Assembly: GCA_958450365.1 (NCBI GenBank)
Contig: CAUEEP010000743.1
Location: 434,001 to 498,000, forward strand
Origin: Mesorhabditis belari
Taxonomy: Eukaryota; Nematoda; Chromadorea; Rhabditida; Rhabditidae
Direction: 5' to 3'
Length of the DNA: 64,000 bases
Under the pieces are notes generated by a model. The model was not told where the DNA came from and made no database searches. It worked only from the letters and a program-made list of their open reading frames with translations. The position numbers and the translations under genes were made by a program. Position 1 is the stretch's first letter. Every line of letters starts with the position of its first letter. This document shows positions 36,448-48,725 of this stretch, in pieces.

Positions 36448-39217
36448 TTGTTTAAAAAAGAAAGCTAATAGTTAAAGAGTTAATTTTTAATTTTTCTTCT
36501 ATAATCTACATTCAAAATCCGTAAAGAAATTCGGTACTCAAGGTAAAGAAAGATAGCATGTAACATATAATAAAACAATGAAGACTGGCAGGTTGAAGAA
36601 AGTCGAGGCTAAAGAAGTGTGGGAGGATGGTATAGAAAGGGGAGGGCATAAATCGAGAGAGGGGAATAGGTTGGCCCTCTATGTCTCACTCATAGATGAC
36701 GCTAGTCATCCCCACAAAGTCGATGGGACCGACCTCCTCATCCTCTGTCAAGAGAAAAGAATCAAGAAGAACTGTTGAAAGAACAAGCCCTGTCTGGGGG
36801 GAAAGGGGTCTGGCACCGTCTTTTTCCTCTCCGTACCCTCATCCACTCCCGGTGGCATCGAGGGGAATTGCCACCGAGACAGGTCTGTATTGTACGCCTC
36901 TTTCTGCAAGAATAAGTAATTGAAAGAGAGAATAGACGTGTTTCTCTTTCCTTCACTCGACATCGGGGTCAACTATTCGGGAATCAAGCTATGTCGAAGC
37001 TTTTTTCATTACCAGATCTCTAGTTTTGTTGATCCGAGCTAGCTTGTCGAGCTAATGTGTGGAACTATTGACTCAATTATTTTTCAAGTTCAGCATAAGT
37101 CTAACAATACAACTCACGGTGCATCTTTCCATTAGCTGAGAAGGAACATAGCAATGCTCAAAGAATCAATGAATCAATTGAAGTCATGATGTTCTTTTAA
37201 TAATTTGTGTCTTGAATAGATACAGATCGCAGAAAGACCGGGAATTGTAGAGGATGAGAGTAGGCCTGAAGCTATCCTGGAGGCGCCATCTCGGAGGGCC
37301 TCACGAAAGCGCTGCGCAAATAGGGCTCACGCCCCATCTCTTGAATCTCTTAGACCAAGAAACCCCTAAGATCTTCAAAGAAAAACATTGCTCTCAGCGA
37401 AAACATCAAAAATTAGCTGTCGAATCCACTCGAGGACTTCTTCTTTTCTAGTTTAATACAAGTTTTTTGAGAGAGAGGAATCCTATTGATTGATTTTGCT
37501 TTGAATTGTACGGCTTCAATTTTCCAGCTATTTTTTTAGCAAAATGCTTACGATAAAGAATCAGAGATTGTACGAACAGTGGTTATCTCCGTCATAATCG
37601 TCTCTTGTGGGGAATGGAAGGGAATGGAAAGTCTCTTTCTTCTTTGACACTGTCCATCCAAGTCAGCGCAATCCTTACAGAAAAAGGACAAAGAGCAAAA
37701 GGCTAAGAGAAGTCCCGATCGGGCGAGGTTCAAGTGGCTTGCACCCATTTGCCATCGTGGTGGCTTGTCCCAATTTAGAAAGAGATTTTTGATCGAAACG
37801 TTTCACAATCAAAAGGGTTTCTTTAAAGCCATTGTAATATTATGCTTTATACTTTTACTATTATACTTTATACTTTTATTAACTGTAGATATATATTAAT
37901 GAATCAAAAAAAGTGTTCTAATAAGTTTTAAAACCACCCAAGTGGTTCAATGTAGCAAGTATCCAGATTGGGCTTAGGGGTCCGATCTCAAGAGGAGACA
38001 CATGAGAAGAACCAGATTGTTCGTCAAGATGAATGACAGAAACGGTATCAAGAGAGTTGGATGGGGTGGAGAAGAGATTCTACCGGTGAAGTATTCACTG
38101 GGTAAACGAGGGAAAAAAAAAGTAAAAGCAATACGCCAACATTGCTTGGCACCTTTATGTAATCGAGGACTCATTTATGAGTGAATTGTATGAAAGAATA
38201 GAAAGAATAGAAAGAATAGAAAGAATAGAAAGAATAGAAAACATTCTTTTAGATTTATGCAAAAAAACTTACGTCGAATTCGCATTTTCGAAGCGGCTTT
38301 TAGGCGATGAATGCAAGGAAATTACAAAGTGATGTTTGATGCACACTAAACAATACTGGCAATGAGAAAAAGAAAATTTAAAGTGTCAGAAAGATTTAAC
38401 AAAAAAAAAAGATTTCGACTTTTTCAAAAAAACTTAAAACTATTTTAAAGTATAACGCTTTGATATTTGTTTCAATTATTTCTAAACTAGGCAATCTGTT
38501 GAAGCGATTTGTTTGCAAAACACTCCCGCGAAACTTTAGAAAAGAATTTATAAACTGTGAATGTTTTGCTGGACACACCACCAGATTTTTCGCCTAGCTC
38601 AATATTGTCTTTTTAATAGTGAAAAGTTCATTTTAGAGAAATAGAGCTTTACTTAGAAAAAAAAAACACAGACAATCACAAAAATGAAACTGGAAAAGTA
38701 GGTAGAAAAAGTTTGACAAATGGGAATAGATCTTTGAGATGCACAGACGGAGTTTAAGGTCATGAGCTCTTGCAATCACATAATAAATGAGCAGCACAAA
38801 GAGCTCAATCAAGAAACAGAAAAAGAGATGAGACAAGGATTTGTGAAGAAAAAGAGGAGGGGGTTGTGTGAAATGAAGAGCAGCACAAAGTGATCCCCGA
38901 CTCTTGGCCCATCTGAGGGTAGGCATTGAGAAAAGGATCGGCGAGTGAGTGAGGATTGGGATTTAGAGGAGATCTGGTTACTCAAAGAGTCCCCTCAGGT
39001 CCGAAATCTTTTTCTTCTTGTTCTTCTTTTTGCAGTACTTTCTTTGAAAATGCGCACACGCAATACAAACTTGCACAAAAACTTTGTGAACGAAGCCTTC
39101 GAAAGAGGTGAACGATTTTTCGACGATCAAAAGAACTCTCGATGAACCTCATCTTTTTTGGTTTCGATTCACGATAGGATTTTTCTTTTTCTAGACAATT
39201 GACATGTAAAAATTACT
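36448..39217. other. Intergenic, no confident gene
   Basis: Contains a second copy of the 70-bp repeat at 37768-37836 and an AATAGAAAGA pentamer-type array at 38195-38240 (about five units). ORFs at 36578-36923, 37254-37792 and 38945-39145 lack splice structure or recognisable families. Confidence 0.4.
37768..37836. repeat. 70-bp dispersed repeat, copy 2
   Basis: Same strand and nearly the same sequence as 34853-34922, differing by one A in the run after CACAATCAAAA and a few bases at the end. Confidence 0.75.
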
Positions 39218-39663
39218 TACTGCATTTTCTCTAATAGTAGTGCACCATGAGCGTCGCCTAAATTCCTCGAAATCTCGAGAACCACGTATCAGAACCTATC
39301 GATATACGGTCGGAAAATGTGGCTTATGATGTGATCTAGTGGGCAATTAGAGTGTTGAGCCTCTGGGAGAACTTGGAAACTGTAAAATAGGCATTAACTC
39401 GGCTCGACTATGAAAAATACACTGACCTTTTCCCAAAAAAACAGACAAACTTTAGACTTTTCTAATAGTGGTGCACCGCTTCGACTAAATTCCTAGAAAT
39501 CTCGACAACCGCTGATCAAAACCTATCGATGTGGGGTCGGAAAATGTAGCTGATGAGATCTATGTAGGGAGTAGAGTGTTGAGCTTCTGCAAAAGCTTGG
39601 AAACCGTAAAATTGTCACCAACTCGGCTCGCCTGGGTGCACTACTATTAGAGAAAATACGGTA
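39218..39663. mobile_element. MITE family B, composite of two partial copies
   Basis: The left end TACTGCATTTTCTCTAATAG and right end CTATTAGAGAAAATACGGTA match the family at 63239-63460. The interior is repeated: CTAATAGTAGTGCACC (39230s) and CTAATAGTGGTGCACC (39460s), each followed by a GATCAGAACCTATCGAT-type block. So two copies are fused in the same orientation. Confidence 0.75.
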
Positions 39664-42173
39664 TGTAAAAGTGTCTACAGTTTTACATACCGTATTTTGT
39701 AGATGACGTATGTAAAAGTGTTTACAGTTTTAAATATAGATAATATCATAGAATATTGTTAACATTTTGTTAGATAAAAAAAGAATAGTTTGCTTAAAGC
39801 TTCGAAAATATCCATACAATTCTTTAAAGAAATGATTTAGAAATTGTTGAAATAATCGAAAGATTTCGCTTCTCTCATTTAAACAATTAAATATCATGTT
39901 CCCCATCTACAACGCAAATCAAAAAATAATTAAAAAATGTTGCTGAGCAGATGAAATGATGATCACATCAGACAACTTGTATCTCTGTCAGCTCATGAAT
40001 GAATGGCAATGGGGTACCGGTCTCAAAAGTGTCTGTGTCCACATACATGGTTGTGGTGTCTTTTTTTGATTCGCTCACCCGCATCGACCCTTTTTCTCAT
40101 GACATCATCAAACATTCATTCATCAAACACCCAATTGACGGTATTCGCATTGTATTTGTAATCATTGAAATGAGTTAGTATTATTGGATTGTAGCAGTGA
40201 CATCGATTGTTGCATCGATTATATTTTGATTATATTTTGATCGACATCGATTATATTTTGATAAAAATTTGAAGTAAAACTTTCTTCAAATAATAGATTT
40301 TTTTGGCTCTCTTCAACAGGATGACTTAACGGGATTTTTGGGGATAAAAACTTGTGTTCTGAACTTTCACGGATTCCGAAAGGGAAACACCCTATACCCG
40401 GGCGGTTTGCCAGATGAAGAGCGATTAGAACAACTCGCCAATCATTTACACAGGGATTCCACTTTTGCATTGTAGATGGTACAAAAGAAGAGATTCAACT
40501 GTAAATTTATCGGGTTTTTGGAGTCGGCGAATCAATTGAAATTATTCATTTTGCTGAGTCTGCCAACTCCCATCTCCAATCTCAAATAAGATCACAGTAT
40601 GACTCACAATAAGATATTACGGCTCACGTAAGGATATTGCTAAATGAATGCTCGCTCTTAAAAGAGGACCCCTCACCTCGTCATGACTGACGAGGTGTTC
40701 TTTGTGCCGTTACGTAATCGCTCTTCATCTGGCAAACCGCCAGGAAATAGGGTGCTTCCCTTTTGGCATCGTTAAGGAGAAGGACTGATCCAACATCGTC
40801 GCTTATGTCCAAATGTTCAAATTTTGGGTCTTGCCTCAGATTTGGGTGTATTTGTGCTAGAAATTCTACATTTCCCCAAATCAAAATTAGCTGAAATGCT
40901 AAGATGATAGTTTTACATATGTATATCATAGCTTTTCACAATGAAGAGACCCGTATTTTGCCAAAAGATTTGTTTTTTTCAAAAGATCAGGATTTCCGAG
41001 AAAAACTTGATATTCAAATAAAGGTTTTCAGGTGTTTACTTGAAATGGATGGCCTAGAAATTCGAACATTAAAAAAGAAATTCAGAGTGTACAGTGTAGA
41101 AGAAGTGTAGAAGTGTAGAAGAAGAGTGTAGAAGAAGTGTAGAAGTGTAGAAGAAGAGTGTAGAAGAAGTGTAGAAGTGTAGAAGAAGAGTGTAGAAGAA
41201 GCGTCGATCGTCAATTTATATTGATTAACAAGTCATCCGATCATTGAATGGAGTCGAATTTTTCTATAAATTGTGTATGATTACTACAATAAGATTTAAA
41301 AAAGCATGTTTCTGTCTAGTTCCCAAATTTGCAGAATATTTTATTAATGAATCGAGGAACAGAAAAAGTCGGATGAGAAGCCCGAAAGAAATCGCAAGAA
41401 ATTGCACAAAGGAATAAATGAAAAATGAGAAAAAAAAATCAGCACAATGTAAAAGATGAAAACATCTTTGAAGTAACCGTTTCTACGAAGTGTTTATAAG
41501 TTTCTTATAAAGAAAAAAAAGAGAAATTTGTATTTCTTGAAAAGAAATAGTTTTTGAGATGGCACAAAAATGTGCTTGTTATGACTTATCGAGAAAAATT
41601 CATATGATTATTTTAAATATGCTTTTTTGCCGCTGGTCAACATTATCACAAAAAAAATGCCAAATAGTTGAATGTAAGAATATTAGTAATTGGTAACAAC
41701 AACAAAAAAGCCTGATGTTCAATTATTATACAAGAACAAAAAAAATACAAATCGACAAACGAAGATGGTAAAAGAAAGAACTATGGGCAAAAGACGAAGC
41801 CAATAAACACAAGACTATGTTCAAATAGGGCTCAAACACACAAAAAATTTAACAATAAAACGAGGAAAATCATGCGGAGAGAGAAGAATTTGGGAAGAGA
41901 ATTATGTACAATGTATGTACAAAAACAATGAAAACTAGAAAATGATCTTATTAAGAAAATGATCTTAATCTTATGGAAATGAAATGAATTAAATGAAAAT
42001 CTTTCCATTAAAAGGAAAACAAAAAGAGTGATTGAAGGACGTTTTTCGTGGGCGACCTTTAGGGAATGTTGAATAAGAGTTTTGATTTTCGGGAAAAAAA
42101 ACAGAGAAATCGACTGGAGATTCTTTGCGAAGACCTGGAAAAAAACGAAATGAATTGTTTGCTTCTTAATCGA
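39664..42173. other. Intergenic with short repeats and uncertain coding fragments
   Basis: A GTGTAGAAGAAGTGTAGAAG minisatellite spans 41085-41205. A - strand ORF at 40929-40681 (82 aa) begins with a signal-like MIYICKTIILAFQLILIWG, but its 3' half is an inverted near-copy of 40372-40430 (see findings). No confident gene. Confidence 0.4.
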
Positions 42174-42442
42174 TACCGTAAATACTGTAATAGTACCCCA
42201 CCCCCCTCGTACAGTCGCGTAGTGGAAAAAGTTTTTTAGTATTTCATTTTTTTCAAAGCGCCCGTACTTTCAAAAAATGCGTCTTTGGTATCAAAAGAAA
42301 GCTGAAATTCAGGGCTATTTTTTGATACCTAAGCGCGCATTGTAGCATAAACCAGTCTCGAGAAACACTCGTTCAAAGCTAGACTACGCAACACTCCGCA
42401 CTGTCATTATGGGGGTGGGGTACTATTACAGTATTTACGGTA
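42174..42442. mobile_element. MITE family A, copy 3
   Basis: TACCGTAAATACTGTAATAG at the left, complement ending at 42442. Same orientation and length (269 bp) as the copy at 1678-1946. It lies about 200 bases downstream of the Yippee-like gene. Confidence 0.88.
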
Positions 42443-42649
42443 GGTACTTTATTTAAAGAGAACTTTACTTTAATTAGGTTAATGTATGCTTACAAAAGAT
42501 CTCTAAACAGCGTTTACATAGACTGAATTTTGATGAAATTATGGAAAAAAAGATGAATTCTCAACCGTAATGAATTTACTCTTTTGCACTGAACTTAATC
42601 AAAAAGAAACCTATCGTAATGTTCGCATCGAATTGCAACTCTAGAATAT

Positions 42650-43744
42650 TCAATGAATTGATCGGCGCTTCTCGGCATCACGCCATCCATTGTCTTTCAC
42701 CATATGCGCCAATTCGATGATGTACTTGCCTTCTTTGTATTTTTGTGACAACTCGTACGCGTGCTCCTGGAAATCAAGTCTATCAATTCACGTTTTTTGA
42801 CTCGTAATTTCCAATTTCCGTTTGCGTTCATTTACATGAGTCACACTAATGACGATTTAAAGTAATTGGAAGCTTCCCAGAAATTCACGACGTAAAAATT
42901 GGACAAAGAAAGCTTGATTTTAGTTAATATCTTTAAAAAGAGTATTTCCTATTTTGTAAAAAATGAAAACAAACATATTTCCATCCGAGAGTCGTCTTGC
43001 AACACTCGCAGTAGATGTCAGCAACAGCATGAAGACCAGTGAGCAGCACACGCTCTTCTGCTGGCCCACATCCCACGTTTACACTGTAATATATCTGTAG
43101 ATAATTTCAGGAGTTTGTTTAGCCTATAAACATCACGCTTGAGTCTTACTAGTAGTGCTTTTTGTGCTTTAGTGCTAGTAGTTTTTGTGCTAGTAGTGCT
43201 TTTTGTGTGTTATCTTTTGGTTTATTAAAGTTTTTTTTCGAAAACACTTACACACTGTTGAAGAGGTAGGCCTTTCCTTGGCTTCCTTGAAATGACTAAA
43301 TCAATGGATTAGAAGAAAGAAACATGAAACAATGTTAATACTTTTGAGATAAGCTCGTTGTGATGAGCAAGTTGGGCTCGACAATGAACACAACTGTATG
43401 TACGATCTCCTTCAGGTAAGTACTCCTAAAGATTGTTTTATTTCTAGGCCAAAAAAATCAATCAATTAGAAACAACTTCCTTGTTTAGAAGGAACTTGTG
43501 AGTGGGAAAAGGAGTGCCCTTTCCGGGGGAGAATTTTGCATCACAAGCAATTTTATCGGTTAGGAAAAGAGAGAGAGAGACTCTTAAACGGTCTACCCTA
43601 GCTAAAAATGTCTAAATAATAGCTCAATTTTGTTTATGTTCTATATATAAACAAAATGAATACCTGAAACGTTTTGCTTCGATGTGTGGCCTGAGCCGGT
43701 TGATTATCTTTAGTTGAATTCTCGAGGACTCGAGCTCGCGACAT
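42650..43744 (-). CDS. YPEL: Yippee-like zinc-binding protein (YPEL1-4 type)
   Basis: Five in-phase exons read leftwards: 43744-43664, 43425-43342, 43295-43252, 43083-42975, 42766-42650; 144 aa. After a 22-residue polar N terminus come '[20 protein letters not shown]', '[20 protein letters not shown]', '[20 protein letters not shown]', '[20 protein letters not shown]' and '[20 protein letters not shown]'. Both zinc-binding CxxC pairs (CVHC, CECC) are present and the order matches the YPEL1-4 group rather than YPEL5. Family members are small conserved nuclear/centrosomal proteins of unclear biochemistry. The ATG follows CTTTTAG by 27 bases, a likely spliced-leader site. The C terminus extends past the usual end with [10 protein letters not shown]. 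Confidence 0.95.
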
Positions 43745-46697
43745 CACCCAACGCTGGCGGGGAGCCAGGTTCTAAAAGTTGAAATTATTTACAAAAATTA
43801 TTTACAAAAAGTACACATTTTTGTTTGATAGGCTATTTGACATTCGAAATGAGGAAAACAAGAGATTCGCACTGAGAAGAGTAAAAGAGATTGTTGTGGA
43901 AAACAAAGGACCACGAGGAGGCCTCTGATCGACTCGAGAACTGGGAAAAAAAGGAAAAAGAAGAGAGAGAGAGATGGGAAATTGAGATTGAACCACTCAA
44001 AGACCATCTTATTGTTTTAAAAAAAGCTGAACCCCGTTAAAATCAGTAAGATTTAAAGGTCTAAAGTAACAAATTTAAGAAACTAAAGAAATAGTTTGTG
44101 ATTCAAGTGAATGCTTGGGGATTTTCAGGGATTTCCCTCCGCGCCTTCCCTCGTGCCGGCCTCCTCAACCATCTCTTTCCTTTTCACTCCGCAGCCGTCA
44201 CTGATCCATTCCCCCATTCCCTTTACTTTGTTGACCTCCTAACTGAGTAGGACACCCAGCTGTTTTCTATGAATCCCAAAAAGGACAACTCCAAATCGGC
44301 GGGAAAATCTTTCCCACTGCCCTCATTCTCAATCTAAAGTGATTTCAAATCAATGCATCAATGCGACAAAGATCTTTTAAAAGTTAAAGAAAGATTCTCT
44401 GCCAAGTTAAAGAAGTTAAAGAAGACTCCATATAAAACATGTGATCTATAAGAGGCGCTTTTTGAAAAACAAACAAAAGCACCTAGACGAGAATTGGAAA
44501 AAAAAGGGGAGAAAAAGCACGAATACTTGTTGACGACATTCTCTCTACCCACCCTTTCCTCATTGCATACGGATTGCTTTTCTTGCCGCCACGCGCCCAC
44601 TAATTTTGTTTGCTTCAAAAGAAGTATGAGTCTATTTTTAGAATTAGATTCATAAAAGTCAAAGAAAATTTAATCCAAATCATTTTTAGTCTTTTCTTAT
44701 TTAATCTCTGAGATGGAAACAAGTCTAAATTTGGAGCGATTGCCGTTTCGCGAGGCGTTTACATATCCGATGAATTATTGAACAAGTTTCTTTGCGAAGG
44801 TGACTCTGGATTGAGATTTGTGAAAAGGAAAAGTGAAAAACGTTTTTTTTTTTTTGAAAGCTTGAAATAAATGCAAATGTGTACGCAATTTTCAAACAAG
44901 TGAAAAGAGGAGAGAAATTGTAAACACGGTCAGCTGAGAGTGAAAGTTTCAGATAAAATCGCCCTGGGAGAGAAAGGATTTGCTTTTGATAACACAACCT
45001 GTCAATACACAAGAGATCGACCTGTTTTTAAAGCAACTTGCAATGCTATAAAAGTTTATAAGGCGTCAATGCAAAAAAAAACGTTCGTAGATTAGAAATT
45101 GATTGAAGAAAGACAGAGTTTGAAGAAAGTTTAAAAATAAATCCTTGATGAAAATTTTAAAAGCTTTACAAGCTTTATGAGATCGCCTAAAGGTTTATGT
45201 GAAAGAAAACAATCCGTATCACATTTTGGAGAAAGCGGGGAGGAAATCAACAAAGAGAGAAGAGATGGTGGTTGTTGGCTTGAGGCAGCCAGAGGCTCTT
45301 CGTCGCTCACGATTCTCACTGAAGCGGGCAAAAAAAATGAGAGGAATCGAGAAGAGAAGAAGAGAGGAAGAGAATGGAAAACGAAGCGAGAGTCTAGATG
45401 GAAGAGAGACGGCGGTCAGCTGGTGCCCGGCCTCCTCTTTGAATCTACCTCCGCCTCCCATCGTTTGTTTGCAGCGAGACGAAGAAGCCCATAATTCTTT
45501 TCATCTCCCGTCTTTCCCCTCCCATTTCTTCATCTTCTATAGTCGATAATTTTGTTTTTAAAAGTTGAACAATTAAAATTAGATTATTTCGGGAAAACTA
45601 CAGCCGTTAATCCGTGGATTATTGTGTTATTAAATAAGATTGAAGTTTAATTGAATCTGTCAATACAAAAATACAAATGGCAACTTCTCAAAACTGAGTG
45701 CAATCAAAAACTAGATAAAATCTAAACTTACTAGAAACTACTGATGTACAGCTTTGTAAACGATCGAAGAAAAAAGCTCGATTAGGAATTTGTGGCTTGA
45801 AATAATCACTCTTCATCAGCTTTTTTTGTTATCAAAATATAAACATTTTTAAGGAGAAAGAAATGGAAATGAAACAAAGCACGTGATTCTTTTTTTTCTT
45901 TCCACAAAATGCATCAAAAAAATTGTGAAGGGAAGGCACTTGCTGTTTTTGCTGTTTATCCTCTCCGAACTACCTCATATTTTCACTACTAATAAGTCAA
46001 AGATTATTCTATTATCATAAGGTTTCAAGAATAAATAAAAATCAACCTTCCAGAGTTTCCAGATCTGTTGCCGAAACACATAGGTGATCGTCATGTTTAA
46101 GAGAATAAGAGGAGATAAGTAGCCAAGGGGTACTTTAGAAAATTCTTCTATTTTTAGAAAGTGAGTCGCCGAAAGCAACAGAATCGAGAAGGCTAGGAAT
46201 ACGCCTTTTTGAGGGAAAGGGATTCGGATGAGAAAAAGAAGAGCTGCAAGGGATTGTACTTCTCAAAGAAGGCAATTCTCACGAGAGAGGGTGTTCGGTG
46301 GTGGTCGTGTTGTGAGGCACGGGGGGAGTCAGCTGAGCGGGAAGGAAAGGGGAGTCCTTGTTCCCTTGCCCCTTCTCTTGCAGGGCACGTGAGACGAGCG
46401 ATGGCTGTCCATTACATGTACTGCCCGTTCCCATCCGCCAAAACCCGCTTTTCAAACCATCTTCATTGTGGTCGACTTTGATGAGCTTTTTTCGAAGCTT
46501 TCGTCGTTAATCTCGTTTTTGAATTAGTTTTCTTGAAAGACTTTTGGCAAAAGGATTAAAGGTTTCGATAATTTTGAGGAATTTTAATCAAGAAAAAGGA
46601 AGTAAATGAAAAATAGATGTTATTCTTATTTTAAAAACCAAAAAACAAGACTGAAAGTTAACTTATTTTAAAAGCTAAACTGTAGAAATGATTTATT
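43745..46697. other. Intergenic; possible membrane-segment exon near 46050-46200 (-)
   Basis: Mostly AT-rich with GA-rich blocks (45230-45400) that make charged ORFs. On - around 46200-46030 a frame reads hydrophobic 'VFLAFSILLLSATHFLK' and 'LGYLSPLILLNMTITYVF', ending near a donor-like GTTGAT. It may be a downstream exon of the ORF at 46698-47312, but the phase could not be fixed. Confidence 0.35.
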
Positions 46698-47312
46698 TTA
46701 AGGAAAAATTTTAAGGAAATTAAGACTGACCTTGAAAAAAGTGATGAATCTTGTCCAAAAAGAATCACCATGTGAAATGATGTTTACAATAGGAAATAAA
46801 GAGGCATTTAGAGATTGAGAATCTGGTGAAGCCTGAACAGAAAGCTCAACTGGTTCCGCGTTTTCCGATAAGATTTCGTCAGCTGTGATTACCCACAAAG
46901 TGCATCCATCCGAATCGGCGTGACGGAGGATTTCCACCGAAAAGTCGTTATTCGATTCACTTTCCATAAAAACTTCCGAATCGTTTGTTTCTGTTGAGAA
47001 AGATCGGGCATCAAAGAAGTATCTTGAAGAACCTTTTGCCTCTTGTATAGTATCAGAAATTGAAATCGAATCAAAATACTGTTCTTCTTGACTTAAAGGA
47101 GGTAAATCATTGCTTTCATCAAACGAGTTACTGCTTGAAGATTGCTCGTTGACATCAACATCAACTTTTTCAAATGGCGAATGGCTTTTCTCTATCGCCA
47201 CATTCTCTAGGCACGTTTTCAAGTGCTCATTGGTGAATTCCAAAAGCATTTCCTGAATATCACAACCATATGAATCGAATGGAATATTTGGGGATGCAAT
47301 CGAGCTAGTCAT
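46698..47312 (-). CDS. Unrecognised acidic, serine-rich protein (first exon or single-exon gene)
   Basis: The longest uninterrupted ORF of the window, 204 aa, starting MTSSIASPNIPFDSYGCD. It is rich in Glu, Asp and Ser (e.g. SSSSNSFDESNDLPPLSQEE), with a short hydrophobic end. A donor-like AAG/GTCAGT at about 46730 follows 'SFWTRFITFFK', so the last residues may be intronic and the protein may continue into the hydrophobic segments near 46050-46200. The base composition is more coding-like than the flanks. The start lies about eight bases past an AATTAG. No family recognised. It could be a tail-anchored or membrane protein if the downstream exon is real. Confidence 0.5.
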   Translation of the reverse strand: MTSSIASPNIPFDSYGCDIQEMLLEFTNEHLKTCLENVAIEKSHSPFEKVDVDVNEQSSSSNSFDESNDLPPLSQEEQYFDSISISDTIQEAKGSSRYFFDARSFSTETNDSEVFMESESNNDFSVEILRHADSDGCTLWVITADEILSENAEPVELSVQASPDSQSLNASLFPIVNIISHGDSFWTRFITFFKVSLNFLKIFP

Positions 47313-47685
47313 TGAAATTGCTAATTAAATAATGGGATTAGTGTTTGGATTGGAGACGAGTTTGTGTTGTGATTCCCTATTTTGAGAATTTGTTCAACTT
47401 GATGACCTCGAGACAAAGCACAAGACAGGTGATTGAAAAGAAAACAAAACAAAAGAGATGAAAGGGGGGATTGGAAAGGGGGATGACCAGACCACAAGTG
47501 CACAAGTGATGGCCAGGTGGATGCAACAACAGCCCACCTTTTTCTCTCAATAATATTGTAAATAGAGACATAAATAGTGCGTGTCTTATAGAAAAATACT
47601 CTGATCTTTTTTTCTTGCAAGAAAATAATTTTTTAGGAAACTTAAAGTATTCGGTTGAGTAGTAATTCACTTTTTCTTTTTTTGT

Positions 47686-48725
47686 TTCATCAAAGATCAA
47701 ACCATGGCTTTTTATAAATTTTTAACATGATAATCAGACATGCTTTAGACAATCTAGCTTTAGTCAGACATCAGAATCAGACAATCTAGCTTTAGGCAAA
47801 GTTTCATCCCGATCTAATGGCTGGGCTTAAAGCAAGAAGCTTTTATTTGAAACAAGTCGATCAACAAGAGCTTTTGTTTTTGGAATTTCTCAAAGACTGA
47901 ACTATGTGCTTTATGGAACTTTCGAAACATTGATAGTATTTGATTGTCTATTAGAAAGCAAGTTTTTATTCTGTTTTGATGAATGAAAGCTGAGCTATGA
48001 ACAAAAGAGCGAAAAGTGACGAACAAAAGTGACTTGCAACTCCCTAGAAAAATTTTCAGAAAAGAATTCAATCCAGAAACTTCTTTACCAGTATGCTTTA
48101 CCAACAACTAAATAAAATATTCGACGTCAAATCTCCAACATTACCACATGATAGTTTAGACATTTCAAAATTTAATGTTTTTTTTCTGTTTTGAGAAACT
48201 TTTTGATAATTTGAAGTGCTGTTAAAGTTTCTCGAAAAAGAATCGAAAAACTACTTGATATAAACGTTTTTATTCAAATTATCTTCTTCAAAGTATCTAC
48301 TTTACATTGCCATTTTTTTTTACTGGAAATCTTTGGAGGTAGCAGAAAAATCTGGTGCACAGAAGATCAAATAGTCCAAATCGACTGATTGCAAATCAAA
48401 GCCTCTAGCTTGAAGCTCAGCCATCAGATCGGGATGAAACTTTGCCCAAAGCTTGACAATGCGTATCAAAACAGGATAAAAACTTGCTTTCTAATAGACA
48501 ATCCAATACTATCAATGTTTCGAAAGTTCCATAAAAACACATAGTTCAGTCTTTGAGAAATTCCAAAAACAAAAACTCTTGTTGATCGACTTGTTTCAAA
48601 TAAAAGCTTCTTGCTTTAAGCCCAGCCATCAGATCGGGATGAAACTTTGCCCAAAGCTTGACAATGCGTATCTGATTATCATATTAATTTATAAAAAACT
48701 ATGGTTTGCTCTTTGATGAAAAAAA
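47686..48725. repeat. Large fold-back repeat
   Basis: Left arm 47686-47960 and right arm about 48470-48725 are complementary over roughly 250 bases, e.g. CTCAAAGACTGAACTATGTG and its complement, and AAACAAGTCGATCAACAAGA and its complement. The outermost parts also match (CATCAAAGATCAAACCATGG versus a near complement at 48705-48722). A segment starting CAGCCATCAGATCGGGATGA occurs twice in direct orientation (48418 and 48625). No ORF. Confidence 0.75.

Noticed and set aside
41085..41205. Regular GTGTAGAAGAA repeats, briefly considered as a CRISPR-like array
   Set aside because: Contiguous tandem repeat without spacers, in a eukaryotic genome; an ordinary minisatellite.
45177..45549. Three overlapping charged ORFs near 45.2-45.5 kb
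   Set aside because: GA-rich composition opens all frames; no splicing or similarity.
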